From positions 317,651 to 381,650 of the forward strand of contig QRFJ01002470.1 in assembly GCA_006176705.1 (NCBI GenBank): a DNA stretch of 64,000 nt. The letters are read 5' to 3'. Origin of the DNA: Cocos nucifera. Taxonomy: Eukaryota; Streptophyta; Magnoliopsida; Arecales; Arecaceae. Each line of letters opens with the position of its first letter. Within the stretch, counting starts at the first letter, position 1. The position numbers and the translations under genes are program-made. Of the stretch, positions 1 through 12,974 are shown in pieces. Below the pieces are notes generated by a model. It had not been told where the DNA came from. It made no database searches and saw nothing but the letters and a program-made list of their open reading frames with translations.

Positions 1-1205
1 TTGAAAAAGTTTGACTGATAGAAAATGAACCAATATAATCTAGTAAACCTACAGAACCAGATTTAATCAGATCAAATTCGATGCACATTAAAGTAGCACC
101 TTTAAGAAGATCTGATAGAGTACCGCATTAGCCGGATAGATACTTTAGTATCTAATGGCGATCCTATTGAGCTCAATGAGAATAACAAGAATTTGATCAC
201 CTATAAGGATGCAATGCAGTGGTCTGACTCTGAGAAGTGGCTTGGAACCACATAATCCAAATTGAAGTCCATGGAAATTAATAGTGTATGGACATTAGTT
301 GATTCATCTGAAGGGATAAAATCCATTGGGTGTGAATGGATTTTCAAAAAGATAAGAGTAGCGCAGATGGGAAGGTAAAGACTTGTAAAGCCCGTTTGGC
401 TATTATCTCAATTTTGAAATATACATTTTGAACGTATGACTTGGTTATGAATAAAGATAAAACCTACATTTGTAAGTGGGCAAAATGTTCTATAGTGTTA
501 TTCCTTGTGCTGTCTATGGATGAAATTCTCTTAATCGGGAATAGCATTCCAGCATCACAGGAATAAAGGTTTGGCAGTCATCTAATTTCTTCATGTTCAA
601 AATCAGATATAGTATACTCACTAATGATAGTGAGTAGATACCAGTCTAATCTAAGTGAGGATTATTAGAAGTTTATATAGACAATCTTCATATATTTGAA
701 AAATACTAAGGTCCAATGACTCAAATATAGAAATACTGACTTAAAACATATGGATATTTTAATTTTAGTCAGAACAAGATGACAATAATAGAATATCAGG
801 TCATATCCTAATTATAGGAGCAATCTGCTGGAAAGATTTCATGCAAGATATTGTAGCCTATTCAGTTAGTGATGTTGAGTACATCGTGGCATATGATGCT
901 GCCATGTAAGTTGTGTAGTTATTGAGATTCATTAGCAGGTTGGGAATAGCACCCTCCATCGATGGTCCAGTCTTATCATAGTACTGGAGCCATAGCTCAG
1001 GCTAAAGAATCAAAGGACCAGTATATTTTGCATCGTTATCATCTTTGATTTTAGATCAGGATGACGTTGATCTTTGGATGATTGATAGAAAAGAAGAACT
1101 TGACCGACCCATTTACTAAGGCCACCGAACTAAGGAGTTCTATGAACTCAAGTGAAAGATAGGATATTTGATATCATCTTAATTGGCTTTAGTCCAAGTG
1201 AGAGT
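1..1205 (+). pseudogene. Copia element A': decayed reverse transcriptase/RNase H part
   Basis: This is the 3' half of a Ty1/copia pol gene, broken by many stops and deletions. Near 285-390 the translation resembles the start of a copia reverse transcriptase (VWTLVDSSEGIKSIGCEWIF, then ADGK). Near 500-550 a catalytic-box remnant reads LSMDEILLIGNSI where active elements have YVDDILLIGND, so most of the domain between these points has been deleted. RNase H relics follow, ending near 1,080-1,150 in a frame resembling the usual copia C-terminus (DRKEELDRPIY-type wording). The body runs directly into an LTR start at about 1,206. Order and orientation match A further right. The 5' part lies outside the window. 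No function is expected. Confidence 0.75.
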
Positions 1206-3122
1206 TATTGAAAAATATATCCTAAAGCCAATTATCTAAGTAATAGATGATTGAAATTAGTATATGAATTATCTAATAATAGTTATTTGGCTGGTTCATC
1301 ATAAAAGTTCTATCTTTCTTAAATGAACTCCTAAATTATGATGTTCTTAGAACCATAATCAATCGATAAAGGAAGATTTATCAGATGGTTCTTAAACTAT
1401 TCATGATCAAATGATAAGTTATTAATAAGGACGATAACTTATCGAGTGTAGATCGTTGTATGCCATATGCGTTGGTTGTTCTCATAACCAAGTGGTATGA
1501 AGACACTGGTATGGCATCTAGGTGAGATGTAGGAGTACATCTACACTGAACATGATCAATGTAGTACTCTACTATCAAGAGTAGCTAGTTAAGGCTAATG
1601 GATATAAGTGTTCCTCTAACTTGAGATCACCACGATGACTTGCAAGCAACTTACTGTACTTTTATGCTGGACTATCTGTATTTCTAATATAGGTTCAAAA
1701 GATTTTTGGGTACAATCAAGTACTTATAAAGTCGGTGTGTGAGTCAAGATGGAATTGACCATCCCTGATTAGCTTCAGAAAAAGAATATCTTGTTGTATT
1801 TTAATTTAGCAAAATCTAGGCCTAAAAAATCCTCGTAAGAAGTCATGAGATTTGTAAAATTTTGAAACATAATAGAGATGACTTGTATGAGTGATTGACA
1901 GCATGCTCAAAGTCGTCTTGAGCATTATTGATCAAAGGGATGAATTATACAGTAACCATGGGCTAAGGTTCTAAGAATGTTGCTTTGTATACATTCGATC
2001 TATCCAGACATCGGAAACTATTGCTAGATGGTTACTTTGATTGGTATAGAAATTAGTTCCTATGTTATCGACTTAGGTTCAAACCTATAAGATCATACAC
2101 ATTAAAAATTATAGTCTAATCAGATAGTTAATCGATGATTGAGAATTGTTCTTAGATCAAACTATCAATATGATTGATGTTTGATCTAATGCAAATATTG
2201 CAGGAGGATCGATTAGCAATTAGATTGCTAATTGGCTAAATTTAATTAAGTATTTAGGCTGAGATCAAGTCCAATTAAATTAAATTTAATTATAATTAGT
2301 TTAAACTTAATTAGATTAAGTTTAATTGGTTTATTGGATAAGCCAAATGTATGGAAAAAATAATTTCTAGTTGGACTAGAATTTGAGTGCACCTAATTCC
2401 TAATTGAGTTAGGATTTAAATTAGATTTAAATATGATTTAAACCTAACTTAATTGGGTTCCTAGTTGGACTAGGATCATCCATAATTAAATTACATTTAA
2501 TTTTATTTGAATTAGGTTTAAAATATTTTTGACCTAGTCAAACAAGAAAAATTTCAGTTGGACTGGGACTCTCACTCCTTCCTTGCACCAATAAAAGTCA
2601 ACACCTATATTTTATTTTTAGATCTTTATGTGATATTCTCCATGTCAATAAGAGCTTCTCCATGCACTAAATATCTAAAGAGATTAATTAAAATTTGATT
2701 TGATCAAATTTGGTATGTGGTTTGGTTTTGTTTTCTTTTGAAAGAGTTCCAATTCTCCTAAAACTCCTCCTTGGTCTCTTATTAAGACTAAGTTTTGACC
2801 TAGTCTTCCATACATAAAAGGAAGGATGCCTTCTATCAGGTTTAGGACATGTAAAATCTAAAAAAATTATGAAAAAATAGAAGAAAAGCAGGAGGAGCCA
2901 TGGGAGACTTTAGACACCAAGTTCCATGAAGGAGAGACCTCATTAAGCCATCAATTATTGATGTCTTGAAGAGAGAAAAGTAAGAAAAAAATTATTTTCT
3001 CTTAGAGATTTATTTCTAATCCTTCTTTGTTTATTCTTTATGATTTTTATATGATAAAAATCTTAGAGAGAGAGAGGAAGAGGGTGTGGGGATTTGTGCT
3101 GTAAGATGTTGGGGCATAGTGA
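1206..3122 (+). repeat. LTR of copia element A' (3' end lost)
   Basis: The first bases (TATTGAAAAATATATCCTAA) align with the LTR start of A at 3,899 (TGTTGAAAAATATGTTCCAA), and the first hundreds of bases correspond block by block with 3,899 onwards. The terminal ...CCTTCA end and primer site are missing: the LTR passes abruptly into RNase H-linker coding sequence near 3,115-3,130. No gene lies in it. The short - strand open frame at 1,381-1,578 is chance reading of LTR sequence. Confidence 0.75.
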
Positions 3123-3898
3123 TCTCGATAGGCCATAGAATTTTTCTCTCTAAGAAAGATTATTCGACAACTCCTGAAGAGAAAGAGCATATGATACTAG
3201 AGTCCTATATGCTTCGGTAGTGGGATCTATCATGTACACCATGACATGTACGAGACTAGATGTGGCATACTCACTAGGAGTAGTGAGTAGATACTAGTCT
3301 GATCTTGTAGAAAACCACTGAAAAGTGGTTAAAGCCATCCTTAAGTATTTGAAAAGTACTAAGGACCAATGGTTGATTTATGGTGAGTTAGATCTGAAAT
3401 TTATGAAATTTACAGACTCCAACTTTCAATCTGATCATGATGATAGTAGAAGCATGTTGGAATATATCTTTATTTTGAATGGAGGAGCCATCTGCTAGAA
3501 AAATTTCAAGCAGCATATTATGGCAGACTCTATTTATGAAGTAGAGTATATCGTAGCATCAGATGCTGTGAAATAAGCTATATGGCTGAGGAAGTTTATC
3601 ATCGAGCTCAGAGTAGCATCATTTCTAGATGGTCTGATTTTGCTCTACTGTGATAGCACTAGTGCCATAGCTCAGACGAAGGAACTAAAGGCACACCAAT
3701 GGATGAAGCACATCCTGCGCCGCTTCCACCTGATCCAAGAGATCATGGATCGAGGTGACGTCGACCTTCAAAAGATCGATGAAAAGGAGAATAGGGCTGA
3801 CCCCTTCACTAAAGTCCTGACAATAAAGAAGTTCGACAACCATAAGTTGAAGATGGATATTAGATACTATATCGAGTGATTTTAGGATAAGTGAAAGT
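3123..3898 (+). pseudogene. Copia element A: RT-RNase H C-terminal fragment
   Basis: Only the last part of pol is left. Translation starts within the linker after reverse transcriptase (IGHRIFLSKKD, then TTPEEKEHM). It continues through the conserved TCTRLDVAYSLGVVSRYQS-type stretch and the RNase H core (the DSNFQSD region near 3,420). The last 80 codons are open (3,640-3,879): LLYCDSTSAIAQTKE, then HQWMKHILRRFHLIQEI and ENRADPFTK, the hallmark copia RNase H C-terminus. Gag, protease, integrase and most of reverse transcriptase are absent because the fragment is fused to the LTR of A'. The open part ends 19 bp before the LTR. It is non-autonomous and decayed. Confidence 0.85.
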
Positions 3899-6364
3899 TG
3901 TTGAAAAATATGTTCCAAAGCCAATAGTCAACCTATTGACGGTTGAGCCATATTATAATTATAATTAATTTATTAATTACTAATTTTTTTTTAGCATTTT
4001 CATTATAAAGTATTTATCTTCTTACGCACTCCATTATTATGATGAAGTCTTTAGGACTATTTAGCTTCGATAAAGAGATAATTTATCGATTAGTCCTTAA
4101 AATAGTTCACGACTAAATGATAGACTGTTAATTAGGATGACAACATCTATCAAGCATAGGTTACTATATGCCATATGGCTTGATTGTCCTCTTAATCAAG
4201 GAGTGTGGAGATACTGGTATGGTATACAGATGAGATATATGGGTATATCATCATTGAATGTAACCAATTTCAGAGCATTCTACTATCAAAAATATCTCAG
4301 ATGGGATATAGATATAAGTATCCTTTAGACCTGAGATCACCTCAGTGACCTGCAAGCAACTGACTATGCTTTGGTATCAGACAAACTAAATTTCTAATTC
4401 AATAACAAAAGGCTTTTAGTTACAGTCAAGTACTTGCGAAGTCAATGTGTGATCAAGATGGGATTGACACTCCAAGAGTTGGAGAAGAATGTATCACTGT
4501 ATTTCAATATAGCACAACCTTGGCCAAGATAATCCATTAGATGGATTTAATATTTTAAAATATAATGTGGACAACCTGATCAGAGTTGATAATTGAACTT
4601 TGAGGTATCCTACGAGTAATTTGGTCAAAGGGATGAATTATATAGAAATTATATCCACATGGGTTCTAAGGATGTTGTTCTACACATTCGACCTATCCGA
4701 TAGTCGGATACCATTGTCAGATGGTTACTTTGATTGGTATAAAAATTTATTTTTATGCTATTAGCTTAGGTTCGAACCTATAAGGTTATACACATTAGAG
4801 CTTACGATCTGATCAGATGGTTGATCAATGATTAAGAATCATTCTAGGATTAAATGATCAATATGATTGATGTTTAACCTAGTATAAGTATTATAGGAGG
4901 ATCGATTAGTAATTAGATTACTAATTGGCTTAATTTGATTAAGCCAGAGGATTGAGATTAAGTTTAATTAAATATAATTTAATTAAATTTAGTTTGAACT
5001 TGATTAGATCAAATTCAATTAGCTTATTGGATAAGCCAAGTGCAAGGAAGAACTAGTCCTAGTTCAACTAGAACTTGAGTCAACCCAATTTTTTAATTTG
5101 ATTAAAAAATTAAATTAAAATTTAATTTAATTTAATCTAATTTAATTAAATTTTTAATTGAGTTAGGGCCTAATTTAATTTGGTTGAATTGATTTAGTTT
5201 AATTTGGTTTAAGAAATAATTGTGACCAAGTCATAGATGGAATCCTAATAAGATTAGGATTCCACCTTGCACCACCTTAGCCTCCCACGCCCATGCCCTC
5301 TTTCTCTTCTATTTTGTGTGACAAAAACCTCTTTCCCAGGCCTTCTCATGCATGCCCTCTTCTCCTCTCTTTCTCATACAGAAATTAGGTAGTAGACCTA
5401 GTCAAACAGGAAGTTGGTTTTGATTTCAAAATCTATGAGATAGAGTTTTAGGAAACATAACCATCCTTTCCTTTGTGCCTCCCAACCCCTAATTTTTCTC
5501 CTATTTTCTTTGATGGGAAAGAAGGATATTTTGCACCTCTAGCTACTAGTCCACGCCAAAAATTTTGGAGAGGGCGCCCAACTCTTGGGTGCCCCTTGGC
5601 TTGCCCAAATTGGGCATTCCTTATCTACATATTTGACTTAGACAAGGACTCCTCTATTTCTTTATATTTAGGATGAATTTTGGGCTACTTTTCATATATG
5701 TTCTAGTCCATTGAGAGGGCTTTTGGGTGTGTGAAAATCAGGGAGAAAGAGTTCTTAGGCATTAGGATTTTATAGACACAAAACTAGATGTCTAGGTGAG
5801 AGAATAGAGAAGAAGAAGAGGATCTTCTTCTAGGATTGCTGTGTTCATCTCTTCCCTTCCTCCGTTTAGATTTTAAAGAGTGTCTCACATCTGAAATCTT
5901 ATCTCCTCCTTCTCATCTTTGGAAGAGTCCAAATCCAAAAGAAGGAGGCATCGAATTGATCGTCAAAGAATGATCAGCACAGTACTAGCATACTGTGCTG
6001 ATTTCATGCATTAGGACTTCTGATCGTGATTCGTGGGCTCATGTGGATGACTCCTAGAGGTCGGACATGTGTGTAGCTTGCAACATCATCCTTAAGTCCG
6101 GATCAACAAGTTAGAATGTCTAACTTGCATAATAGATCTTATCTATTTTTTTTATACCTGCATTAGATGTAGTGTATATGTATGTTGATGTGATCAATAT
6201 ATTTTATTTTTTTTTTATATTTTAATTTTTTATTTAATGACATATCATAATCATGTAATAGGATATTATATTAAAAATTAATTTTGATTAATTTTAGCCT
6301 TCCACTGCCTAATCTTGAAAAAATTTCAAGATCTAGCTCTAAAATCCTAGATTTGGTTCCTTCA
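3899..6364 (+). repeat. 3' LTR of copia element A
   Basis: This LTR of about 2.47 kb starts TGTTGAAAAATATGTTCC just after the RNase H end and closes with ...GGTTCCTTCA. The following bases (GTGGATACTCTCTAG) are not LTR A. They match the interior of LTR B near 21,352, so A was inserted into B's 3' LTR and GTGGA is the expected right-hand target duplication. The interior contains long AATTAAATT-rich stretches (about 5,090-5,230). No convincing host gene is present; the 67-codon frame at 5,473 has no recognisable domain. Confidence 0.8.
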
Positions 6365-7818
6365 GTGGATACTCTCTAGAAATAAAATTTTAATAAAAAT
6401 TCTAAGGAAATTGGCATAGGGGGGCATGAAAAGCAAGGTGGTGCAAGATGGAGAAATCCTAATCACATAAAGACTTCTAGTTTTGACTTGGTCCAACTCT
6501 TTATTTCAATCCAATTAAATCAAAACTAATGCAACCTAATTAGAGATGATCTTAGTCGAACTAAGAGCCTAATTAAATTAAATTAAATTAAAATTAAAAT
6601 TAATTTAATTTTTAATTAAATCAAAAAATTGGGTGCATACAAATCCTAATTGAATAGAGACTTGTTCTTTCTTGCAATTGGCTTATCCAATAAACCAATC
6701 GAACATGATCCAATCAAGCCTAAACCAAATCTAATTAAATTATATTCAATTAGACTTAATCTCAGTCCTCTGGCTTAATCAAATTAAGTTAATTAGCAAT
6801 CCAATTACTAATTGATCCTTCTATAATACTTGCACTAGATCAAACATCAGTCATATTGATTGTTTGACCTTAGAACAATTCTAAATAGTTGATCAACTAT
6901 CTGAGCAGATCGAGACCTCTTATTGTGTGACCCCATAGATTTGAACCTAAGTCGGTAGTATAGAAATAAATTTCTATATGAATCAAAGTGACCATCTAGC
7001 AATGATACCCGACGGTCGAATAGGTCAAATGTATAAAGCAACACTCTTAGAATCCATGTAGATATAGTTTCCGTATAATTCATCCTCTAGATCTAAATGC
7101 TTGTAGGATGACTGTGAGTTTAACTGTCAAGCCTAATTAGGTCATCCATATTATATTTCAAAATATCAAATCCATCTCATGGATTACTTTAGCTAAGGTT
7201 TTGTTAAATTAAAATATAGTGATGCATTTTCTCCAACTCTTGGAGTGGTCAATCCTATCTTGATTACTCACCGACTTCATAAGTACTTAACTGTGCCCAA
7301 AAATCTTTCATCATTGAATTAAAAATTTAGGTAGTCCGGCACCAAAGCACAGTGAGTTGTTTGCAAACTACTATGATGATCTCAGGTCTAAGGGATACTT
7401 ATACCCATACCCATTAAAGTAATTCTCGATAGTAGAATGCTCTAAAGTTGATCATGTTCAGTGATGATGTATTCTTACATTTCGTCTGTATGCCATACCA
7501 GTATCTTCATACTCTTTGCTTAAAAGGACAACCAATTTATATGGTATACAATAACCTATACTCAATAAATGTTGCCGTCTTAATTAACAATGTATCATTT
7601 GATCGTGAATAGTTTAAGGACTAATCAATAAATCTTTTTTTTATCGAAACTAAATAGTCCTAAGGACTTCATCATAATAAATAAGTTCATTAAAAGATGT
7701 TGACTTTATGATGAAAATGCTAAAATATTTATTTTATTTAATAATAAATTATTTATAATTATAAAATAGCACAACCATCAACAGACTGATGATTGACTTT
7801 GGAATATAATTTTTAATA
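6365..7818 (-). repeat. 3' LTR of B, truncated by insertion of A
   Basis: Read on the - strand it begins TATTAAAAATTATATTCC next to the RNase H end and matches the 5' LTR copy (33,200-32,725 plus 22,269-21,352) in order. It stops at the point equivalent to 21,352, where element A begins. About 1 kb of LTR is therefore missing here and should lie beyond the 5' side of A. Confidence 0.8.
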
Positions 7819-10800
7819 ACTTTTACTTATTCTAAAGCCACTCGATACAGTATTTAATACCCATCTTCGACTTGTGGTTGTCGAACTCCTTTACTGCCAA
7901 GGCTTTAGTGAAGGAGTTAGTCAGATTCTTCTTTTCATCGATCTTCTGAAGGTTGACGTCACCTCGATCCATAATCTCTTGAAATAGGTGATAGCGATGC
8001 AGTATGCACTTTGTTCACTAATATGCTTTTGGTTCCTTTGCTTGAGCAATGATACTAGTACTGTCGTAGTAGAGCAAGACCAGACCATCAAGGAAGGATG
8101 CTACTTTGAGCTTATTGATGAACTTTCTCAGCCACACAGCTTTCTTCATGGCATCTGATATTGTAATATACTCTATCTAGCATACAGAGTCTGTCACAGT
8201 ATGCTGCTCGAAACTTTTCAGTAGATAGCTCCACCATTTAGGGTAAAGATATAACCCGACATGCTTCTGCTATCATCCTAGCTAGATTGAAATCTAGAGT
8301 CTATAAATCCTACAAGTTTCAGATCTGACTCACTACAAATCAGCCACTGGTCTTTAGTATTTCTTAAATATTTAAGGATGGTTTTCACCACCTTTCAGTG
8401 GTTCTCCTCTGAATCAGATAGGTATCTACTCACACTCCTAGTGAGTATGTCATATTTGGTCTCTTACATGTCATGGCATACATGATAGATCCCATTGCTG
8501 AAGCATATAGAATTCTACTCATATGCTCTCTCTCTCTCTCTCTCTCTCTTCAAAAGTTGTCGGACAATCCTTCTTAGAGAAAAAAATTTCATGGCCTATC
8601 AAAAGATAGGCCTTCTTAAAATTTTCCATGCTGAATCTCTTCAGCATAGTTTTTATGTATGTGGACTGGAATAACCCAAGCATCCTCTTAGATTTATCCC
8701 TATAGATCTTCATTCCTAAAATGTAGAATGCTTCATCCAAGTCCTTCATGGAGAACTGAGATAACAGTCAAACTTTTATTTTTTATAGTTTAAGGATATC
8801 ATTCTGGATTAAGAAAATGTCATCCATATACAAGATAAAAGATACCACTGCCAGACCATTTGCCCACTTGTAAATATAGGGCTCTTCTCCATTCTTAATG
8901 AAGTTACATATTTTAATCATCTTATCAAAACACATATTCCAACTTCGAGATGCTTGCTTCAATCCATAAATGGATATCTAAAATTTGTACACCTTGGACT
9001 CATCTATGGATGTGAACCCTTTAGGTTGTATCATATATACCTCTTGGTTAACTCTCCATTTAGGAAAGCTGTCTTCACATCCATCTGTCAGATTTTATAA
9101 TCCAGATGGACAGCTATCACAAGCATGATCTGAATGGATTTGAGCATTACTATGAAAGAAAATATCTCATCATAATCAATACATAACATTAACAATATCT
9201 CTTGGCAACTAGATAGGCTTTATAGGTCTCCATCTTTTCATATGCACCCCTCTTTCTTTTGAAGATCCACTTACATTCAATGGATTTAACCTCTTTAGGT
9301 AGGTCAACCAATGTCCACATATCATTGACCTTCATAGCTCCATTTTGGATTTCATAGCCTCAAGCCATTTCTCAAAATTAGGTCTTTACATTACATCCAT
9401 ATAGGTGATCGGATCCTCATCATTCTCATCAAGTTCAATGGAATCATCATCCTAGACTAAGAAATCATAGTATCTGTTCGACTGACATGGTACTTTACTG
9501 AATCTTTTTAATAATGTAGGTACACTGGGCTTTGAATTTGATCTAATCAAATCTGATTTTGGTTCTACTACTGATGTCAATCTTTCTACCTATTGAACTT
9601 CATCAAGTTCAACCTTAGAGACAATAATTTCTTCACCAAGGAACTCTTTTTCTAAAAATATTGCCTTAAGGTTGACGAACACCTTTGTTCATCAGTATGG
9701 TAGAAAATATATCCTTTGGTTTCTTTTGAGTACCCTATGAATATGCACTTGTCAAATTTAGGTCCAAGTTTATATGTGATTAACCATTTCACATAAGCTG
9801 GGCAACCCCAGATCTAAGGTGTGAAAGTGTTGGCTTATGTCCTATCCATATCTCATATGGAATTTTAATTACAAACTTACTTGAAATCATATTTAAAAGA
9901 TAGCAAGCCGATTCAAATGCATATCCTCAGAAGGATATCAGCAAACTGGCAAAATCCATCATGGATCGAATAATGTCTAACAGAGTTCGATTTCTTCTTT
10001 CAGACACACCATTTTGCTGTGGTGTTTCTGGAGGAGTCTATTAGGAGAGAATCTCATTCTCTCTTAGATATGTGAGAAACTCGCTAGAAAGGTATTCACT
10101 TCTTTGGTTAGATCAAAGGATTTTAATACTCTTTTCAGTTTATTTTTCTACTTCATTTTGAAATCATTTGAATATTTCAAATGAATCCAACTTGTATTTC
10201 ATCAGATAGATATATCCATACCTGGATAAACCATCTATGAAAGTGATAAAGTAGAGATATCTACCTCTAGCATTTGTGCTCATAGGCCCACATACATCAG
10301 TATGTACAAAACCTACGAGCTCAGTGGCTCTCTTATCTTTTTTAGTAAAAGATGACTTGGTCATTTTTTCAAGAAGACAAGACTCATAGGTTAGAAGTGA
10401 TTTGTAATCACAGACTTCGAGAATTTCCTTCTGAGTCAACCTATTTATCCTATTCTTGTTAATGTGATCTAGTCTATAGTGCCATAAGTAGATATCAGAC
10501 ACACTATCTAATCTAGGATGCTTGCTAATGGAGTAGACTATATTAATCGATTGTGATATCATGTATATCCCATTGTTCAAATATCTAGAAAATATAGTAA
10601 TACCATTTAAAATGACATTATATAATTTTTTCTTTATTGAAATCTCATAATTATTTTTGACCAAAAGGCCTACAAAAATGATATTAAAAAAAAAACTAGA
10701 ACAAAAATGATAATCAATAAGAACAGTAGTATGAGACTCAAATACAAATTTTAAGATTCCTAATGCTAGAACTCGAACTGGTCTTCCATCTTTAATATTC

Positions 10801-10900
10801 AGAAATCTCTCATCTTGTTCGAATCTCCTACTGACCTGCAATCCCTGTAATGAATTATAAATATGGTAAAAACTATCGGCATCCAATATCCGTTAGTAAT
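7819..10900 (-). pseudogene. Pol of copia element B (protease, integrase, RT, RNase H), broken
   Basis: Reading from 10,900 downwards, a protease relic (LDADSFYHIYNSLQGLQ) has DADS where active enzymes have DTGS. The pre-integrase zinc region follows (YLWHYRLDHINKNRINRL, about 10,480), then the integrase core (VHTDVCGPMSTNARGRYLYF, about 10,310). Reverse transcriptase lies near 9,400-8,520. It includes the AFLNGE-type motif near 9,060 and a catalytic box reading YMDDIF near 8,840 (normally YVDD). The stretch at 8,749-8,519 is open (YILGMKIYRDKSKRMLGLFQ) and leads into RNase H, which ends near 7,850. Several stops and frameshifts separate these pieces. The element is dead, but the domain order is that of Ty1/copia. 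Confidence 0.85.
8525..8549. repeat. (CT)n microsatellite inside the pol of B
   Basis: About twelve CT units lie exactly where the related element A encodes PEEKEHM. On the - strand they read as an EERERERE tract, so the simple repeat grew from a GA-rich coding stretch between reverse transcriptase and RNase H. Confidence 0.9.
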
Positions 10901-11776
10901 ATTACAAATAAAAAAATTACATGGAGTTATCATATAAATACCTTACCCAGCAAAAGCTTGCTTCTTTCTCGATCTATCCAGGGAGGCAATGTACTGAGGA
11001 TAGTTTTTCTTCCAGCGCTCCTGCATTTTATAGAAGAAGCACTCTGCTTGACTTTTATCGAGCTTTTGCTTCTTGGTCTGGCCCTACATAGATGTCCTAG
11101 CCTGAACTTGTACCTTTTTGGACTTCTTCTTCTTATTCTTCTTTTCTTTCTTAAAGAATCAAGAACCAGAAGAAGACCCTCCCACTAAGTTCACCGACTC
11201 TTTGTAGAGCTAGTGATCCTTCTTAAAGTTCTAAAATAACCCCAGTAACCTATGATAGTTAACTTCAGGCTTTATCATTCGATAATAAGTAAGGAATGAG
11301 AGATAAGACTTGGGCAATAAGTTCAAAATTGCATCTTTCCTTAGCTGCTCATGTAAGAGAAAGCTGAGCTTGCTTAAATGCTCTATTAGCTCGATCATGT
11401 ACAATACATCATCAGTGACTGAAGCTCCATCTCTCATCCTGGTATTGAAGATGGCACAACTAGTCTTATGGCTCTCAACATCATCGGGTATGCCAAAAGA
11501 CTCGTTCAATACTTGAAGCATATCTTCTGGCTGAGCTGTCTCAAATTTACGACTGAACTCATTGCTCATAGCTGTCAGCATAATACAATGCACCATGGTT
11601 CGATCATTGAGCCACTTTTGGTAAGTGTCTCTGACTGACCCACATGTATTAGAAGCTAGCTCCTCAGGTGCTAGATCTATCAGAATGTACAAGATCCATT
11701 CATGCTCTAGGATAATCTTTAACTTATGATACCAGGTACCGAAGTTGGATCCCACCAGCTTGTCATTGTCCAACAA
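10901..11776 (-). pseudogene. Gag of copia element B
   Basis: The 181-codon open frame at 11,776-11,231 starts MLDNDKLVGSNFGTWYHKLK, the typical opening of copia capsid (gag) proteins. It contains a UBN2-type gag region (FETAQPEDMLQVLNESFGIP, then YLSFLTYYRMIKPEVNYHRL). Downstream, near 11,100-10,990, a lysine-rich stretch is followed by a degenerate nucleic-acid-binding knuckle (CFFYKMQERWKKNYP) that has lost two of its CCHC cysteine/histidine ligands. The gag would form the virus-like particle. The start at 11,776 fits the family because the next codons are the conserved N-terminus. The leader follows immediately upstream. Confidence 0.85.
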
Positions 11777-12123
11777 TGATCAGAGTGAAAGAGAAGCAGC
11801 CATATATGCACAAAAAAAAATCAAAATCTAATTAGTAAATGATTTATTGAACCTAAAGATTTGGACTTTAATCAAAAGATTCTTTCACTATTTTATTCAA
11901 ATTGATAGCCTCTACCTCCAATTCGAAGAATTATCCTAATTTTTTAGCGGGTACTAGAGTCCACATAGACTGCACACAAGTCCAACTTTGGTTGGTCAAC
12001 CCATGTACATCTAAGAATAGGTTCATAACTAATTATTTTTCTAAATAATTTTTAGTAGTTTAATTTTGCCCCAGTCCCTAATTAATAGACTTTGGCCTCC
12101 ATTGAAAAGGTCCAGTTATGTCC
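11777..12123 (-). other. Leader (5' UTR) of B, gag-proximal part
   Basis: AT-rich non-coding sequence between gag and the insertion point of D. It continues at 18,725 once D is removed: the flank ends ...AGTTATGTCC and resumes after the duplicated TGTCC with AACCATTAAC. No gene is seen. Confidence 0.7.
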
Positions 12124-12868
12124 TGTTGGTGCAAAGTTTGGTTGATGTCGGATCGAGCTAGAGTGGAAGGAGACGAGGTCGCCGACGGTGATCTGCAAAA
12201 TAAAGTCCTATCTAGAGTCGATGGGGGTAGCTTCGGTAGGACCCTCTGACGGTCAAGTTAGCTCTAGTCAATAGAAATGGAGTACTCAGTGTGGAGTTCG
12301 ATAGAGTTTCGAGGAGGAGAGGAGTTATTTTGAACTCGACGTAAGCATATCTGGAGGATCCTTTTTATAGGCGGAGCTTATTGTAACTGTCTTGATTAAT
12401 GACTATCGTAACCGTCCTAATCAATGTCGATCATTATTGACTTGATAAATGTCGATTGTTATTGACTTGATAAATATCGATCGTTATTATCATGATAAAT
12501 GTCGATCGTTATTGTCATGTAACCGTTTAGTAGTAGGATCGCCTGTAGGAATCTATCAACAGTCTGTAAAAAGTTTGGCTTCCATAGAAGTCTGACTGGA
12601 GGAGTCTAGCTGTTGAGGAGTTTGGTTCCTGTAGAAGCCTGACCAAAGGAGATGTCTGGGGAGTTTGGCTCCTGAGAAGTTTGGCCACTAAAGAGTTCGA
12701 CCGGGGCTCGGCCGCTAATGAGTTCGATCGGCTAAAGGGGTTCAGAAGGGGCTCGACCGCTAAGGAGCTCGGCTAAGGCTTGTCTACTGAAGCTTTTCTT
12801 GACTATCAGTTGCATTATCGACTGAGCATCCGACTGAACTTTAGTGGGAGCTGGGTTTATCCCCAACA
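12124..12868 (-). repeat. 3' LTR of gypsy element D
   Basis: Paired with 17,977-18,724 and clearly alignable across the full length, including runs such as GAGGTCGCCGAC and AATAAAGTCCTAT. A TATA-like box (- strand CCTATAAAAAGGATC) lies near 12,363, and the TTATTGACTTGATAAATGTC-type repeats near 12,420-12,520 are shared by both LTRs. Confidence 0.9.
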
Positions 12869-12886
12869 ATAGTCCTCCCACTTCTA
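12869..12886 (-). other. Polypurine tract of D
   Basis: On the - strand the sequence immediately before the 3' LTR is purine-rich (AGAAGTGGGAGGACTAT). This is the position and composition of the plus-strand primer of LTR retrotransposons. Confidence 0.7.
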
Positions 12887-12974
12887 AGTTTAAAATTCGA
12901 AGGAAAGGAGTACCAAAACAGACGACTGCCGAAGTTCTTTCCCAGGCTCCACACCCATTGAAGTTAAAGTTTGG

